NCBI GenBank assembly: GCA_031292355.1
Contig: JARLHI010000030.1
Location: forward strand, 248,001-312,000
Direction: 5' to 3'
Length of the DNA: 64,000 nucleotides
Origin: Candidatus Obscuribacterales bacterium
GTDB taxonomy: Bacteria > Cyanobacteriota > Vampirovibrionia > Obscuribacterales > Obscuribacteraceae
The stretch's first letter is position 1. Each line of letters starts with the position of its first letter. The notes under the pieces were generated by a model. It made no database searches and was not told where the DNA came from. It saw only the letters and a list, made by a program, of their open reading frames with translations. Positions 45,821-54,235 of the stretch are shown here, piece after piece. A program made the translations under genes and the position numbers.

Positions 45821-47190
45821 TGCCCGTTCGAGCATTTCTGACAATTGCGGTACTTTTTGCCATCATTAGTGGTACCAGTATCAGGCTGCCACCATGCAAA
45901 GCTCAAACGCCTGCTGCATCGATAGATCAAGCGCAAAAGAAAAAAATATTTCAAACCTTTGCGGAAATGTTTTTTCGTGGACAGTGCAAAGACGCCTATC
46001 TCATGCTGTCTCCGCTCATGCAAAAAGCACTGACAGAAGAAAGAATGCCTGTTGTGCTTAAACAACTAGAGATGCGATTTGGAACTTTCCAATCGGTCAA
46101 CAATATCCGTGTCAACAAATCAAGCATTCCAGGAATGAGTGGCATCCAAGCCTTGTGCCAATTCAGCGGCAGCACTGCCAACCTGGAGGCACTCATTAAT
46201 GACGACGGCAAAATCAGCAGCTTTTTCGTAAAAGCACCGACTAATTTTAAAGAACCGCCCTATGCCAAACACGAACAATTCACAGAACGAGACATTGAAA
46301 TTCCATCTGCAGAATTACGACTCAAAGCAACATTAAGTGTACCTGTTGCAAATGGTCCATTTCCTTGCGTTGTATTAGTTCATGGTTCAGGTCCATGTGA
46401 CAGAGATGAAACTGTAGGATCAATCAAAGTTTTCAGAGACATCGCCTGGGGACTTGCTTCCAATGGCATCGCTGCTTTGCGATACGAAAAAAGAACTCGC
46501 CAGTTTCCGACAAAACCAATCAACACTGTAAATGACGAAACAGTCGATGATGCGGTAGCTGCGATTGAATGCCTTAAAACACAAAGCGCTATTGACAAAA
46601 CGCGATTAGTCGTTCTCGGTCATAGCCTCGGCGCTTTAATGGCACCAAGAATAGCTCAACGAGAAATAAACTTAGCAGGCGTCGTTATCTGCGCTGGACC
46701 AACTCGCAAACTCGAAGACATTATCGTCTGCCAGATTGCTTATCTTGATTCTCTGGTTGGTGATACTGGCGAATCAGATAATCTGAAAAATGTTAAGGAA
46801 CAGGCTCTAAAAATCAAGTCACTCGACCGCAAAGATGCCCTCTCGAATTCGAACACGCTAATCGGTTTTAAGCCGTCGTGGTGGCTTGACATGCAAAATT
46901 ACGACCCGGTCAAAACAGCTCAAACGATTAATTCGCCAATTTTGATCATGCAAGGCGATCGCGACTATCAAGTCAACCTTGAAGATTTTAAGGGCTGGCA
47001 AGACGGCATGAAAGGTCGACCAGGCGTTACTCTGAAGCTATATCCTGGTTTAGCACACACTTTCACCAGTGCCGCCGACAAACCCGGACCAGGCGACTAC
47101 GACAAGCCTTTGAACGTAGCTCCATCGGTCATTGACGATCTATCCACATGGATTAAGACTCTCACGCCGGTAGCACCAGTGACACCATAG
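45820..47190 (+). CDS. exported alpha/beta hydrolase with DUF3887-like N-terminal domain
   Basis: 456 residues with signal peptide (FLTIAVLFAIISGTSIRLPPCKA, split). Residues about 38-135 look like a DUF3887/NTF2-like domain (FAEMFFRGQCKDAYLMLSP). From about 150 an alpha/beta hydrolase: VLVHGSGPCDRDE oxyanion region, nucleophile Ser-269 in GHSLGAL, Asp in MQGDRDYQV and His in GLAHTF complete a triad. Such exported esterase/peptidase-like enzymes have unknown substrates. It overlaps the previous stop (TAATG); the thioredoxin-like gene follows after 51 nt. Confidence 0.87.
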   Translation: MPVRAFLTIAVLFAIISGTSIRLPPCKAQTPAASIDQAQKKKIFQTFAEMFFRGQCKDAYLMLSPLMQKALTEERMPVVLKQLEMRFGTFQSVNNIRVNKSSIPGMSGIQALCQFSGSTANLEALINDDGKISSFFVKAPTNFKEPPYAKHEQFTERDIEIPSAELRLKATLSVPVANGPFPCVVLVHGSGPCDRDETVGSIKVFRDIAWGLASNGIAALRYEKRTRQFPTKPINTVNDETVDDAVAAIECLKTQSAIDKTRLVVLGHSLGALMAPRIAQREINLAGVVICAGPTRKLEDIIVCQIAYLDSLVGDTGESDNLKNVKEQALKIKSLDRKDALSNSNTLIGFKPSWWLDMQNYDPVKTAQTINSPILIMQGDRDYQVNLEDFKGWQDGMKGRPGVTLKLYPGLAHTFTSAADKPGPGDYDKPLNVAPSVIDDLSTWIKTLTPVAPVTP

Positions 47191-47241
47191 ATTCACAAAA
47201 CGTGTCAAAATGTGCAGGTATTAGTGACTGTGTAAGATTCC

Positions 47242-47814
47242 ATGCGCCTCAAAAACAAGAAAACAGATGCGCTTTTGGTGTCACTATTACTTTTCAGCCT
47301 GACTTCCAGTCTACAATTGATAACTCCCGCACAAGCCGCAGAAGCACTGCAGCTGCGTCCTGGCGTTGTCTTCAATCAGGATACCGACAATGGTTTTCCC
47401 ATTACAGGTACGCACCTTGCCGACGCAAAAATCGAAAAAGGAAAACCTGCGCTAATTTTCTTTGGTGCTTCAGGCGATTTAAATACAAACAGACAGGCCA
47501 AGCGGGTTGTGGAAATCTACAACAAAATTCCTTCAAAAACCCTAAAGTTTATCCTCGTCGATGTAGATCATCCACTCAGTCAAGAAAGCAAATCCTTGAT
47601 CAAAACTTTCTATAAAGGATACATTCCTTACGAAATTTTGATCAGTCACAATGGCAAAGAAAGCTGGTCGCAGATTGGCGAAGTGCAAACCAATTTGTTG
47701 CGCAAGAAAATAGAGGCTTTAATCAGTCAGTCGGATTCAAGCACGACGCATCTAGAATCAGACGAAAAGAAAGCCGAGAGTCAAGATCAGGAGCAAGCAA
47801 AAGTTTCAGAATGA
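47242..47814 (+). CDS. exported thioredoxin-fold-like protein lacking cysteines
   Basis: 190 residues: signal peptide (ALLVSLLLFSLTSSLQLITPAQA, split), then LIFFGASGDLNTNRQAKRVVEIYNKI (split), which lines up with thioredoxin strand-1/helix-1, but the CxxC place reads GDLN and the mature protein has no Cys. FILVDVDHP and GYIPYEILI (cis-Pro-like) continue the fold. Redox activity is therefore unlikely; a binding or chaperone role is possible. The Ser/Lys/Glu tail is disordered. The 3' end overlaps the convergent PHP gene by 28 nt. Confidence 0.7.
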   Translation: MRLKNKKTDALLVSLLLFSLTSSLQLITPAQAAEALQLRPGVVFNQDTDNGFPITGTHLADAKIEKGKPALIFFGASGDLNTNRQAKRVVEIYNKIPSKTLKFILVDVDHPLSQESKSLIKTFYKGYIPYEILISHNGKESWSQIGEVQTNLLRKKIEALISQSDSSTTHLESDEKKAESQDQEQAKVSE

Positions 47815-48656
47815 AGACGTCTGCTCTCTTTCATCGCCACCAGTGCCTCTGCAGGTAAAGTTATTGAGCCAACCGTTGGGGGAAATTCTTGGTAAGGACC
47901 ATGACAATCAGAGCCGCCTGTAACGAATAGATTGTTTTTGCGAGCGAAATCTTTTAAGCGCTTTTGCTGTTTGATTGAATGCATTCTATGAAAAACTTCG
48001 ACTGCTTCAAGACCGCTCGTCATGAGAGTCATCAGCAATTCCAACACATCAGCTCGCTTTCCCGAATGAGCGAGACTGGCTATACCACCGGATGCGCGAA
48101 CACCTGCAATAGCTGAAGCGGGAGAAATACTTTTCCGTTGCACAAAAAATGGTGAGCTCTTGCTGGTGTATTTTTCGTAAGCCTCCATAATGTCTTGAGC
48201 GGCTCCAGTAGCCACAAGAGCCTTTGTAATGTGGGCTTTGCCAATCGATCCTGTCTGCGAAAAGATTCTTATGTCATCCAAACTGAGCTTGATGCCACCT
48301 GCATTTAGACCTTCTAAGACTGAGTACACATGCTCTTGTCGCAATTTCTGCTGCTCGGCGAGAGCTGCTTGCAATTCAGCGTTGGTTGAATCAATAAAGT
48401 AACCCAAAATGTGGACGTCTTGCACCTGTAAGCTGCTATCAACGGCAACTGTATTAATCTCTACAGCAGGAATTACCTCCAGTCGACCGCGCGCTGCAGC
48501 AATAGCAGGCGCAATACCACCAATAGTGTCATGATCAGTCACAGCAATGTGTGTTAAACCGCTCTTTACAGCATACTCAATCATCTCCTCAACACTCCAC
48601 GTACCGTCGGAATGATTGGTGTGAATATGCAGATCTACTTTTAGATCATTTGACAT
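47787..48656 (-). CDS. PHP-domain phosphoesterase (RNase AM/YciV-like)
   Basis: 289 residues. Metal-binding PHP motifs: DLHIHTNHSDGTWS (8-21), AVTDHDTIGG (about 39-48), PAVEIN (about 63-68), SLAHSGKR (about 193-200) and GGSDCHGP (about 246-253). This fits the TrpH/YciV branch, which includes 3',5'-nucleotide phosphatase and 5'-3' RNA exonuclease activities. It lies 3 nt downstream of the YmdB-like gene, pairing two metallophosphoesterases of nucleotide or RNA metabolism. The exact substrate is inferred from the family. Confidence 0.88.
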   Translation of the reverse strand: MSNDLKVDLHIHTNHSDGTWSVEEMIEYAVKSGLTHIAVTDHDTIGGIAPAIAAARGRLEVIPAVEINTVAVDSSLQVQDVHILGYFIDSTNAELQAALAEQQKLRQEHVYSVLEGLNAGGIKLSLDDIRIFSQTGSIGKAHITKALVATGAAQDIMEAYEKYTSKSSPFFVQRKSISPASAIAGVRASGGIASLAHSGKRADVLELLMTLMTSGLEAVEVFHRMHSIKQQKRLKDFARKNNLFVTGGSDCHGPYQEFPPTVGSITLPAEALVAMKESRRLHSETFACS

Positions 48657-48659
48657 TTT

Positions 48660-49505
48660 TTAGTTGTTAACTACGGCGCTTGCAACTCGCTGAGTCTCGG
48701 GCGTATCATCGAGACCCTCAATAAATTGCATACGCTGGACGCTTAACGCCTTTCCCGTGTCGCTATCAATAGTGTAGAGAACACCGCACATAATGGCCGG
48801 TCCAGCTGCCACATCGAAACGAGCAGGCAGTTGTTTGATCATGCGCTTGAACACCGACTCCTTATCCATACCAATGACACCATCGCGAGGTCCGCAACAA
48901 CCGGCGTCGGTTAAATAAGCTGTGCCACCAGGCAAAATACGTTCGTCTGCAGTTTGAACGTGCGTATGTGTGCCAACAACAGCCGAAACGCGGCCGTCAA
49001 GATACCAGCCCATTGCCACCTTCTCAGCAGTTGCTTCAGCATGAAAATCGACGAAAATTATCTTAGTCTCTTTTTTTACCTGTTCGATAATTTCGTCTGC
49101 CACCAGAAATGGTGACCGCAGAGGTTCCATAAAAACTCGACCCATAATGTTAACCACTGCAACTTTTATTCCATCAGCAATACTGACAAGGCAGTATCCC
49201 TTACCAGGCGTTCCTTCTGGATAATTGGCCGGTCTGACAACATTATTATCCTTATCAATAAACTCAAAAATTTCTTTGCGGTCAAAGGTGTGGTTACCAC
49301 CTGTAAACACCGTTACGCCAACCGATTGAAGTTCTTCGAGATTAGCTTCAGAAGTGCCAAAACCATGGGCCGCGTTTTCAACATTGGCAACAATTAAATC
49401 GGCAATTTCGGGATTGCGAGCCAAAAAAGTCTTGATGATTTGCCGACCGGGACGACCAATGACGTCGCCAAAGAAGAGAAGCTTGATGTTACGCGACGTG
49501 CTCAT
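48660..49505 (-). CDS. ymdB: YmdB/TIGR00282 family metallophosphoesterase
   Basis: 281 residues matching the YmdB 2',3'-cyclic-nucleotide phosphodiesterase family throughout: LFFGDVIGRPGR (10-21), NVENAAHGFG, FTGGNHTFDRKEI, RPANYPEGTPGKGY, VDFHAEATAEK, VVGTHTHVQTADERILPGGTAY and DAGCCGPRDGVIG. In Bacillus the homologue affects biofilm and RNA turnover, often near rny. Here it is followed by the PHP gene (3-nt gap). ATG at 49505; the start is close to that of the divergent coiled-coil gene. Confidence 0.93.
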   Translation of the reverse strand: MSTSRNIKLLFFGDVIGRPGRQIIKTFLARNPEIADLIVANVENAAHGFGTSEANLEELQSVGVTVFTGGNHTFDRKEIFEFIDKDNNVVRPANYPEGTPGKGYCLVSIADGIKVAVVNIMGRVFMEPLRSPFLVADEIIEQVKKETKIIFVDFHAEATAEKVAMGWYLDGRVSAVVGTHTHVQTADERILPGGTAYLTDAGCCGPRDGVIGMDKESVFKRMIKQLPARFDVAAGPAIMCGVLYTIDSDTGKALSVQRMQFIEGLDDTPETQRVASAVVNN

Positions 49506-49625
49506 GGCTTGAAGAATACCTTACAATTGCTAACGGGGCTGAAACCGGGGCAAGTGTAAGGCACATCGACTCCGAAGTTCAATCTCCAAAGTTCAATGAA
49601 GGGTTTAGGGGATATCGAAAAAGTG

Positions 49626-50639
49626 ATGATCAGACCGCTGTTTCTAGCATTTGTAGCATTGAGCTTAGTGAACGCGCAGTCATCGCCTGCCGCTGAGTCT
49701 GCTCCTGCGCCAGCTAAAACACAAGGCAAGACCCAGGCGAAGACACAAGGTCAGCCGCAGGTGAAAACCGAAGCTCCAAAACCAGCGGCGGTTGAAGTCA
49801 AGTCCCAGGCGGTCCCCAAGTCCCCCGTGGTTGATAAAAACGTTAAAGAAACAACATCAACAACAACCAAGACAACGACAACCACAGCGAAAACAACAAA
49901 TATGAAGGACACAGCAGCGGTTAAAACGACAACAAGTAAAACTGTCGTTGAAAAAGCTGTGGAAAAAAGTGTCAAATCATTCAAAAGAGCGCCCGCTGGA
50001 GCTCTGGTGCCTCCACCTCCTCCTGATACACCAACGTTAATGGGACTGCCGGAAGGCGATTTCGATTCACTGGCGAATCTCGAATATATGTCTTTGAGCG
50101 CCATGAAAGAACGACAGAAGCAGCTCAACACGCAGCTTCTGGATGCCCAGGAAGAATTGAAAACAAGACAAAGTGACGCTGAAGAAGTAAAAACCAAGGC
50201 CACACAATTTGAGAACCTCTACACAGAGGGAGTCATTAGCAAACACGAACTCGAAGTTGCAAAAAAAGAAGCTGGCGAAGTTGATGCGCGCATCAGCCGA
50301 GCCAAAATGCGTGTCGAGGATTTGCAATCAAACATCAAGCGACTGAACGATCGGCTAAAAGAGCAAGAAAGACGCGTAGCTAAAGTGAAGAAAAATACTG
50401 CAGGCTCCAAGAACAAATTGGCTATCGTCAAGAAAGGCGCGGCCAAAGCTACGGATAAAGCCCCGGTAAAAGCGGACAAAGCACAAGAAAAAACGCCAGG
50501 GAAACTACCAGAGAAAACTGACAAAGCCTCAGACAAAGCTGTCACAGTTAAACCAGAGGCCGTGCAAGCGCCAGTCAAATCCGAACAACCTGCCAAAACT
50601 AGCCCACCGAGCGGCGAGAATAAATCCGACGAGCTTTAA
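49626..50639 (+). CDS. secreted Lys/Ala/Pro-rich coiled-coil protein
   Basis: Start taken at ATG 49626 because a signal peptide begins there (MIRPLFLAFVALSLVNAQ); ATG 49596 and GTG 49623 are alternatives, and no ribosome site decides. The mature N-terminal 110 residues are Thr/Lys/Pro/Ala-rich and disordered. Residues about 155-250 are a coiled coil: EYMSLSAMKERQKQLNTQL (split), then LYTEGVISKHELEVAKKEAGE, which closely resembles the helical hairpin of HlyD/RND periplasmic adaptors, here without lipoyl or barrel domains. The C-terminal 80 residues are Lys/Ala/Pro-rich again. Function unknown. Confidence 0.7.
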   Translation: MIRPLFLAFVALSLVNAQSSPAAESAPAPAKTQGKTQAKTQGQPQVKTEAPKPAAVEVKSQAVPKSPVVDKNVKETTSTTTKTTTTTAKTTNMKDTAAVKTTTSKTVVEKAVEKSVKSFKRAPAGALVPPPPPDTPTLMGLPEGDFDSLANLEYMSLSAMKERQKQLNTQLLDAQEELKTRQSDAEEVKTKATQFENLYTEGVISKHELEVAKKEAGEVDARISRAKMRVEDLQSNIKRLNDRLKEQERRVAKVKKNTAGSKNKLAIVKKGAAKATDKAPVKADKAQEKTPGKLPEKTDKASDKAVTVKPEAVQAPVKSEQPAKTSPPSGENKSDEL

Positions 50640-50942
50640 TTAAGTCAAACTCAGTTGAAAAAGCGCTTGAGATGAGAATGCGCTTAAATTCAAGCATTTT
50701 GAGAAGTCCCGAACATTCCACTATGAAAGCGTTCTCATAGTGGCCAAGGTTAAAGCAGAATAGATCCTGAAAAAGGGCTCATTTAGTCCCTTCGACCGCT
50801 TACTATTTCAGCAACGGAGAACTCACTCGCAAACCGCGCAGCGCATCGAATCGATTCACATCGACAAGACAGCGGGAAATTGTGGTGCGCCTGAGTCTAA
50901 GCTACTCACGATGGATCGCAATCCATTACAAGGAGAAGTCCA
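50640..50942. promoter_or_regulatory. hsp20 upstream region with 9-N8-9 palindrome
   Basis: Within this 300-nt gap, CCACTATGA (50718-50726) and TCATAGTGG (50735-50743) are exact reverse complements 8 nt apart. The geometry resembles the HrcA operator CIRCE (9-N9-9) but the sequence differs. It is 200 nt before the hsp20 start and has no U tract, so it could be an operator or a weak terminator of the previous gene. No clear promoter hexamers chosen. Confidence 0.4.
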
Positions 50943-51590
50943 ATGTTCTACAACAAATCAATGAATGACTACAGAGCACAAATTCGTCGTCCATTAACCA
51001 ACACAATGTTCAACGATCGCATCGATGCTCGTTTCAACGATCGTTTCGAATCGACTCAATACGTAGACCACGTCTCGAGAAACAGCCACCTCAACCACTT
51101 GAACCATGTTAACCATTTGAACCACAGCACCCACTTGGGTCAATTCGGTCAAGCTACGATGTGGCAAGAACAATATCTGGGCTATGAAACTCCAGACACC
51201 GACATCCTTGAATTGGACGATCAATATGTTTTGGAAGTCGCACTTCCAGGCGTATGTCTAGATGACATCGAATTGAAAATCGAAGACAGCGTTTTGTCAG
51301 TAATCGCCAAGCGCACACCAGCTATGTTCGAAGAAAAGGCCGCTATCCTGCGTAAAGAAATGGCTGCTGGCTTGTTGGTTCGCGAATTCGAATTCGAAAC
51401 CGAAATTCTAGCCGAACAAATCGAAGCTCGCCTCGAACGCGGCATTCTGTTCATCAGCATCCCTAAAGTTGAAGTTGCCCTGCGCATCCCTGTTTCGGCA
51501 GGAACACTCGAAGGTCACATGAACACACTGAAGACTCGTGTCAACAAAACCGAACTTCACCAGAATCGCAAAGAAGTAGCAATCAAATAA
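50943..51590 (+). CDS. small heat shock protein (Hsp20) with periodic His N-terminus
   Basis: 215 residues with AAGGAGA 8 nt before the ATG. The alpha-crystallin domain spans about 84-180: DTDILELDDQYVLEVALPG, DIELKIEDSVLSVIA, a long beta5-beta6 loop, VREFEFET, ARLERGILFISIPK. Hsp20 proteins are ATP-independent holdases in the cytoplasm. The N-terminal arm is unusual: His-49, 52, 55, 58, 61 and 64 sit at every third residue with Leu/Asn between. The C-terminus lacks an obvious IxI motif but has LRIPV. A terminator follows. Stress control is inferred from the family; an upstream palindrome is a candidate operator. Confidence 0.92.
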   Translation: MFYNKSMNDYRAQIRRPLTNTMFNDRIDARFNDRFESTQYVDHVSRNSHLNHLNHVNHLNHSTHLGQFGQATMWQEQYLGYETPDTDILELDDQYVLEVALPGVCLDDIELKIEDSVLSVIAKRTPAMFEEKAAILRKEMAAGLLVREFEFETEILAEQIEARLERGILFISIPKVEVALRIPVSAGTLEGHMNTLKTRVNKTELHQNRKEVAIK

Positions 51591-51618
51591 ATTTGTTTGC
51601 CAACTGAATTGAAGAAGG

Positions 51619-51647
51619 AGAGGGCGAGAGCTCCCTCTTTTTTTTTA
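51619..51647 (+). terminator. intrinsic terminator after hsp20
   Basis: AGAGGG (51619-51624) pairs with CCCTCT (51633-51638) around an 8-nt loop, followed directly by a run of about nine T. It lies 30 nt after the hsp20 stop. Confidence 0.85.
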
Positions 51648-51798
51648 GAAATAGTCATGGCTGGATTTAATGAAAAGCGATCTGGCCAGTTCACTGTTTC
51701 AGAAAGCGTTACAACGTTGCCTTGTGGTAACGAATTTCCCTGTGGCGGTTTCGAGACGCTCGAATATTAAAACGAGGAAAATGCATTTATAGCATTGG

Positions 51799-52395
51799 TT
51801 ACACGCAAACCGAGCAAATGATCTCATTGCCTTCCCTTTTAGATTCGACAATGCCTCTTTCCAGATGGTACATGATGACTCGATTTACAAACGAATTTCG
51901 ACGCTGATTCTTTTCGGCTTCGACTTTTACTATCGAGTACTTCAAGTTGATCTGCTCTGGCAAATCTAGCGGTAGCCAGTGGGCGTCTTTGACCTCAACG
52001 ACAAATTCGTCCCCGCCAAAGCGATACACATTCGCTCCAGCGTATTTTGATTGCAACTGCCGTCCTATCTCTTGCAATAGTTCATCGCTTGCAGTCATGC
52101 CATCGACATCGACAATGCGCTTGAAATTATCGATGTCAATGCAAAGATAGTTGCATCTGTAAATTGAGTGATCCTTCCAACCGTCGCCACTTGTCGCGCG
52201 ACTGATATCGAGTTCAAGCTGATACTGAGATTTGCAGTTTGTCAGCAAATCTATCTCGTAGCCAGGCACGCAACGTTTTCGCAGTTCAAATTCGATAAGC
52301 GTTTGAACGTGATGAGCAACGTCGTCAGAGAAAAGTCTTTCTTGTATTAGCGCGAGATATTGCTCGTAAAGTTGGTCGGGTATGTCGATTTTCAC
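51799..52395 (-). CDS. GGDEF-domain protein (short, single domain)
   Basis: 198 residues starting at GTG 52395. CIDIDNFKRIVDVDGMTASDELLQEIG (split) matches the GGDEF metal/substrate helix region (D.D.FK..ND..G...GD..L), and YRFGGDEFVV holds an intact GGDEF motif near 125-130. Diguanylate cyclases make c-di-GMP. Deviations: VDVDGM replaces ND..GH, and the downstream SIGIA region is weak (KYSIVKVEA), so activity is uncertain. No sensor domain; about 50 helical residues precede it. The last 30 residues differ from typical GGDEF ends. Confidence 0.78.
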   Translation of the reverse strand: MKIDIPDQLYEQYLALIQERLFSDDVAHHVQTLIEFELRKRCVPGYEIDLLTNCKSQYQLELDISRATSGDGWKDHSIYRCNYLCIDIDNFKRIVDVDGMTASDELLQEIGRQLQSKYAGANVYRFGGDEFVVEVKDAHWLPLDLPEQINLKYSIVKVEAEKNQRRNSFVNRVIMYHLERGIVESKREGNEIICSVCV

Positions 52396-52497
52396 GGGGC
52401 AGTCGTCCTGCTTATAGCAACACCGGAGGGTGTTTATGGTGAGTAGTAAATTGTAGTGAACTAGATGGGGTCCTGTTAATGCCCATGGACGTAAAAG

Positions 52498-54102
52498 CTA
52501 TATGCCCTCGACAGAAGACGCAGTTTCACCGTTTCCGTGTCTATACCCATAGGCCGCATAAATGGCAATGCCGATTGCCATCCACACGACGAAACGAATC
52601 CAGGTGATGATAGGCAAACTGAGCATCAAAATAGAACAGGAAATAATTCCAAGCATTGGCGTCAGGGGCACCAGAGGACATTTAAATGGACGCACGCGGT
52701 CTGGATCGGTTTTGCGCAAAATAGTCACACCTGCACACACAATAATGAAAGCAGCGAGTGTTCCAATATTAGTTAGCTCGGCCGCCTGCCCAATATCACA
52801 AACCATTGAAGCCACTGCGACGAGAACCCCTGTGGCGATTGTTGGCACAAGTGGTGTGCGATAAACAGGATGCAGTTTGCCAAATATCTTCGGCAACAAT
52901 CCGTCTCTGGCCATGGCCATGAAAATTCTTGGCTGTCCCATCTGAAACACAAGTAAGACGGATGTCATACCAGCGAGGGCACCGACTGAAACGACCATAT
53001 GAGCCCAGGGCTGGCCAACAGCCGCTAAAGCCGACGCAACTGGTGCGGCGTCATCGGCATATCTTGTATAAGGCAAAATGCCAGTCAAAACTAGAGAGAC
53101 ACCAGCATAAAGTACAGTGCAAAGAATGAGACTGCCAAGCATTCCTATAGGCATGTCTTTTTGCGGATTTTTCGTTTCTTCAGCTGTCGAGCTTACCGCA
53201 TCGAAACCAATAAAACTGAAAAATACAATTGCTGCACCACCCATGATGCCGGTGAATCCGCTGGGAGCAAAGGGCACCCAATTCGATGGATGCACGAAGT
53301 ACGAGCCATAAGCGATAAAGAAAATAACGACGAAAACTTTGATGACAACCGCAATAGTGTTAACAAAAGAACTTTCTTGAATGCCCCGCACGAGAACTAC
53401 TGTTATGAGGGCAACGATTATGAAAGCCGGAAAATTCAAAGCCAGCGGATGCCCGAAAAGTACGGGCAAATCGAGATTAGAATAAAACTCGCGCTGTGGA
53501 CTGTCGGCAGCCATGGTAGCAATACGCGTCGAGGCTGTAGCACTATCGGTGGTGATCCACAGGGGCACCTTGATACCAGTCAAACCATGAAAAAAATGAA
53601 GAAAATGGTCTGACCAGCTTACGGCTACTGCGATATTTCCTACAGCGTACTCAAGAGTCAGATCCCAGCCGATGATCCAGGCTATCAATTCACCAAGAGC
53701 GGCCTGAGCGAAGGTATAAGCGGAGCCTGCAACAGGAATCATCGCCGCCAATTCGGCATAACACATCGCTGCAAATCCACAAGCGATTGCCGCAATCAAA
53801 AAAGATATGACAATGGCAGGACCGGCACCGGCTCTGCCTAATTCAGCATGAAAAATGAAATTGATAATTGGTGTAGATAGCCAGTCATGAGCAAGCTGCG
53901 GCTGACCAGCAGCGGCTGTACCAGTCAAAGCAAATATGCCTGAACCAATCGTCGCTCCCACGCCAAAGGCAATCAAATCTTTGGCGGTCAATGTCTTTTT
54001 CATTTGACGGCTTGGCTCATATGCTTCGTCTATGAGTAACTGCGGCGCCTTAGTTTGCAGTAAACGTTTAATTTCCAAAAACCGTGCCTCAAAAGCCTGC
54101 AT
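52498..54102 (-). CDS. APC-family amino acid permease (CAT/YfnA-like)
   Basis: About 534 residues with some 12-13 TM helices. DLIAFGVGATIGSGIFALTG in TM1 is the APC substrate/Na-site signature; CYAELAAMIPVAGSAYTFA and FFSFIGFDAVSSTAEETKNPQKDMPIG (split) are typical of the cationic amino acid transporter branch. It imports or exchanges amino acids across the inner membrane; specificity cannot be told. A loop of about 50 residues between early TMs (LTGIKVPLWITTDSATAST) is longer than usual. ATG 54102 is chosen over the adjacent TTG 54105; no ribosome site. Confidence 0.93.
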   Translation of the reverse strand: MQAFEARFLEIKRLLQTKAPQLLIDEAYEPSRQMKKTLTAKDLIAFGVGATIGSGIFALTGTAAAGQPQLAHDWLSTPIINFIFHAELGRAGAGPAIVISFLIAAIACGFAAMCYAELAAMIPVAGSAYTFAQAALGELIAWIIGWDLTLEYAVGNIAVAVSWSDHFLHFFHGLTGIKVPLWITTDSATASTRIATMAADSPQREFYSNLDLPVLFGHPLALNFPAFIIVALITVVLVRGIQESSFVNTIAVVIKVFVVIFFIAYGSYFVHPSNWVPFAPSGFTGIMGGAAIVFFSFIGFDAVSSTAEETKNPQKDMPIGMLGSLILCTVLYAGVSLVLTGILPYTRYADDAAPVASALAAVGQPWAHMVVSVGALAGMTSVLLVFQMGQPRIFMAMARDGLLPKIFGKLHPVYRTPLVPTIATGVLVAVASMVCDIGQAAELTNIGTLAAFIIVCAGVTILRKTDPDRVRPFKCPLVPLTPMLGIISCSILMLSLPIITWIRFVVWMAIGIAIYAAYGYRHGNGETASSVEGI

Positions 54103-54235
54103 CAAATAAAGAGTGGCATTGTAGACTTCTTGTCATGTCTAAAGTAAGGCTTTTGCGCTAAGGATCGCAAATTAGGGACGAACAATTTGCTAAAATCTTA
54201 GGGCGTTTGAACAATCGATTTAAATAGGTCCCGCG

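Noticed and set aside
51750..51764. TTCGAG/CTCGAA hairpin as a terminator of the GGDEF gene
   Set aside because: No U tract on the minus strand and only a 3-nt loop; likely chance.
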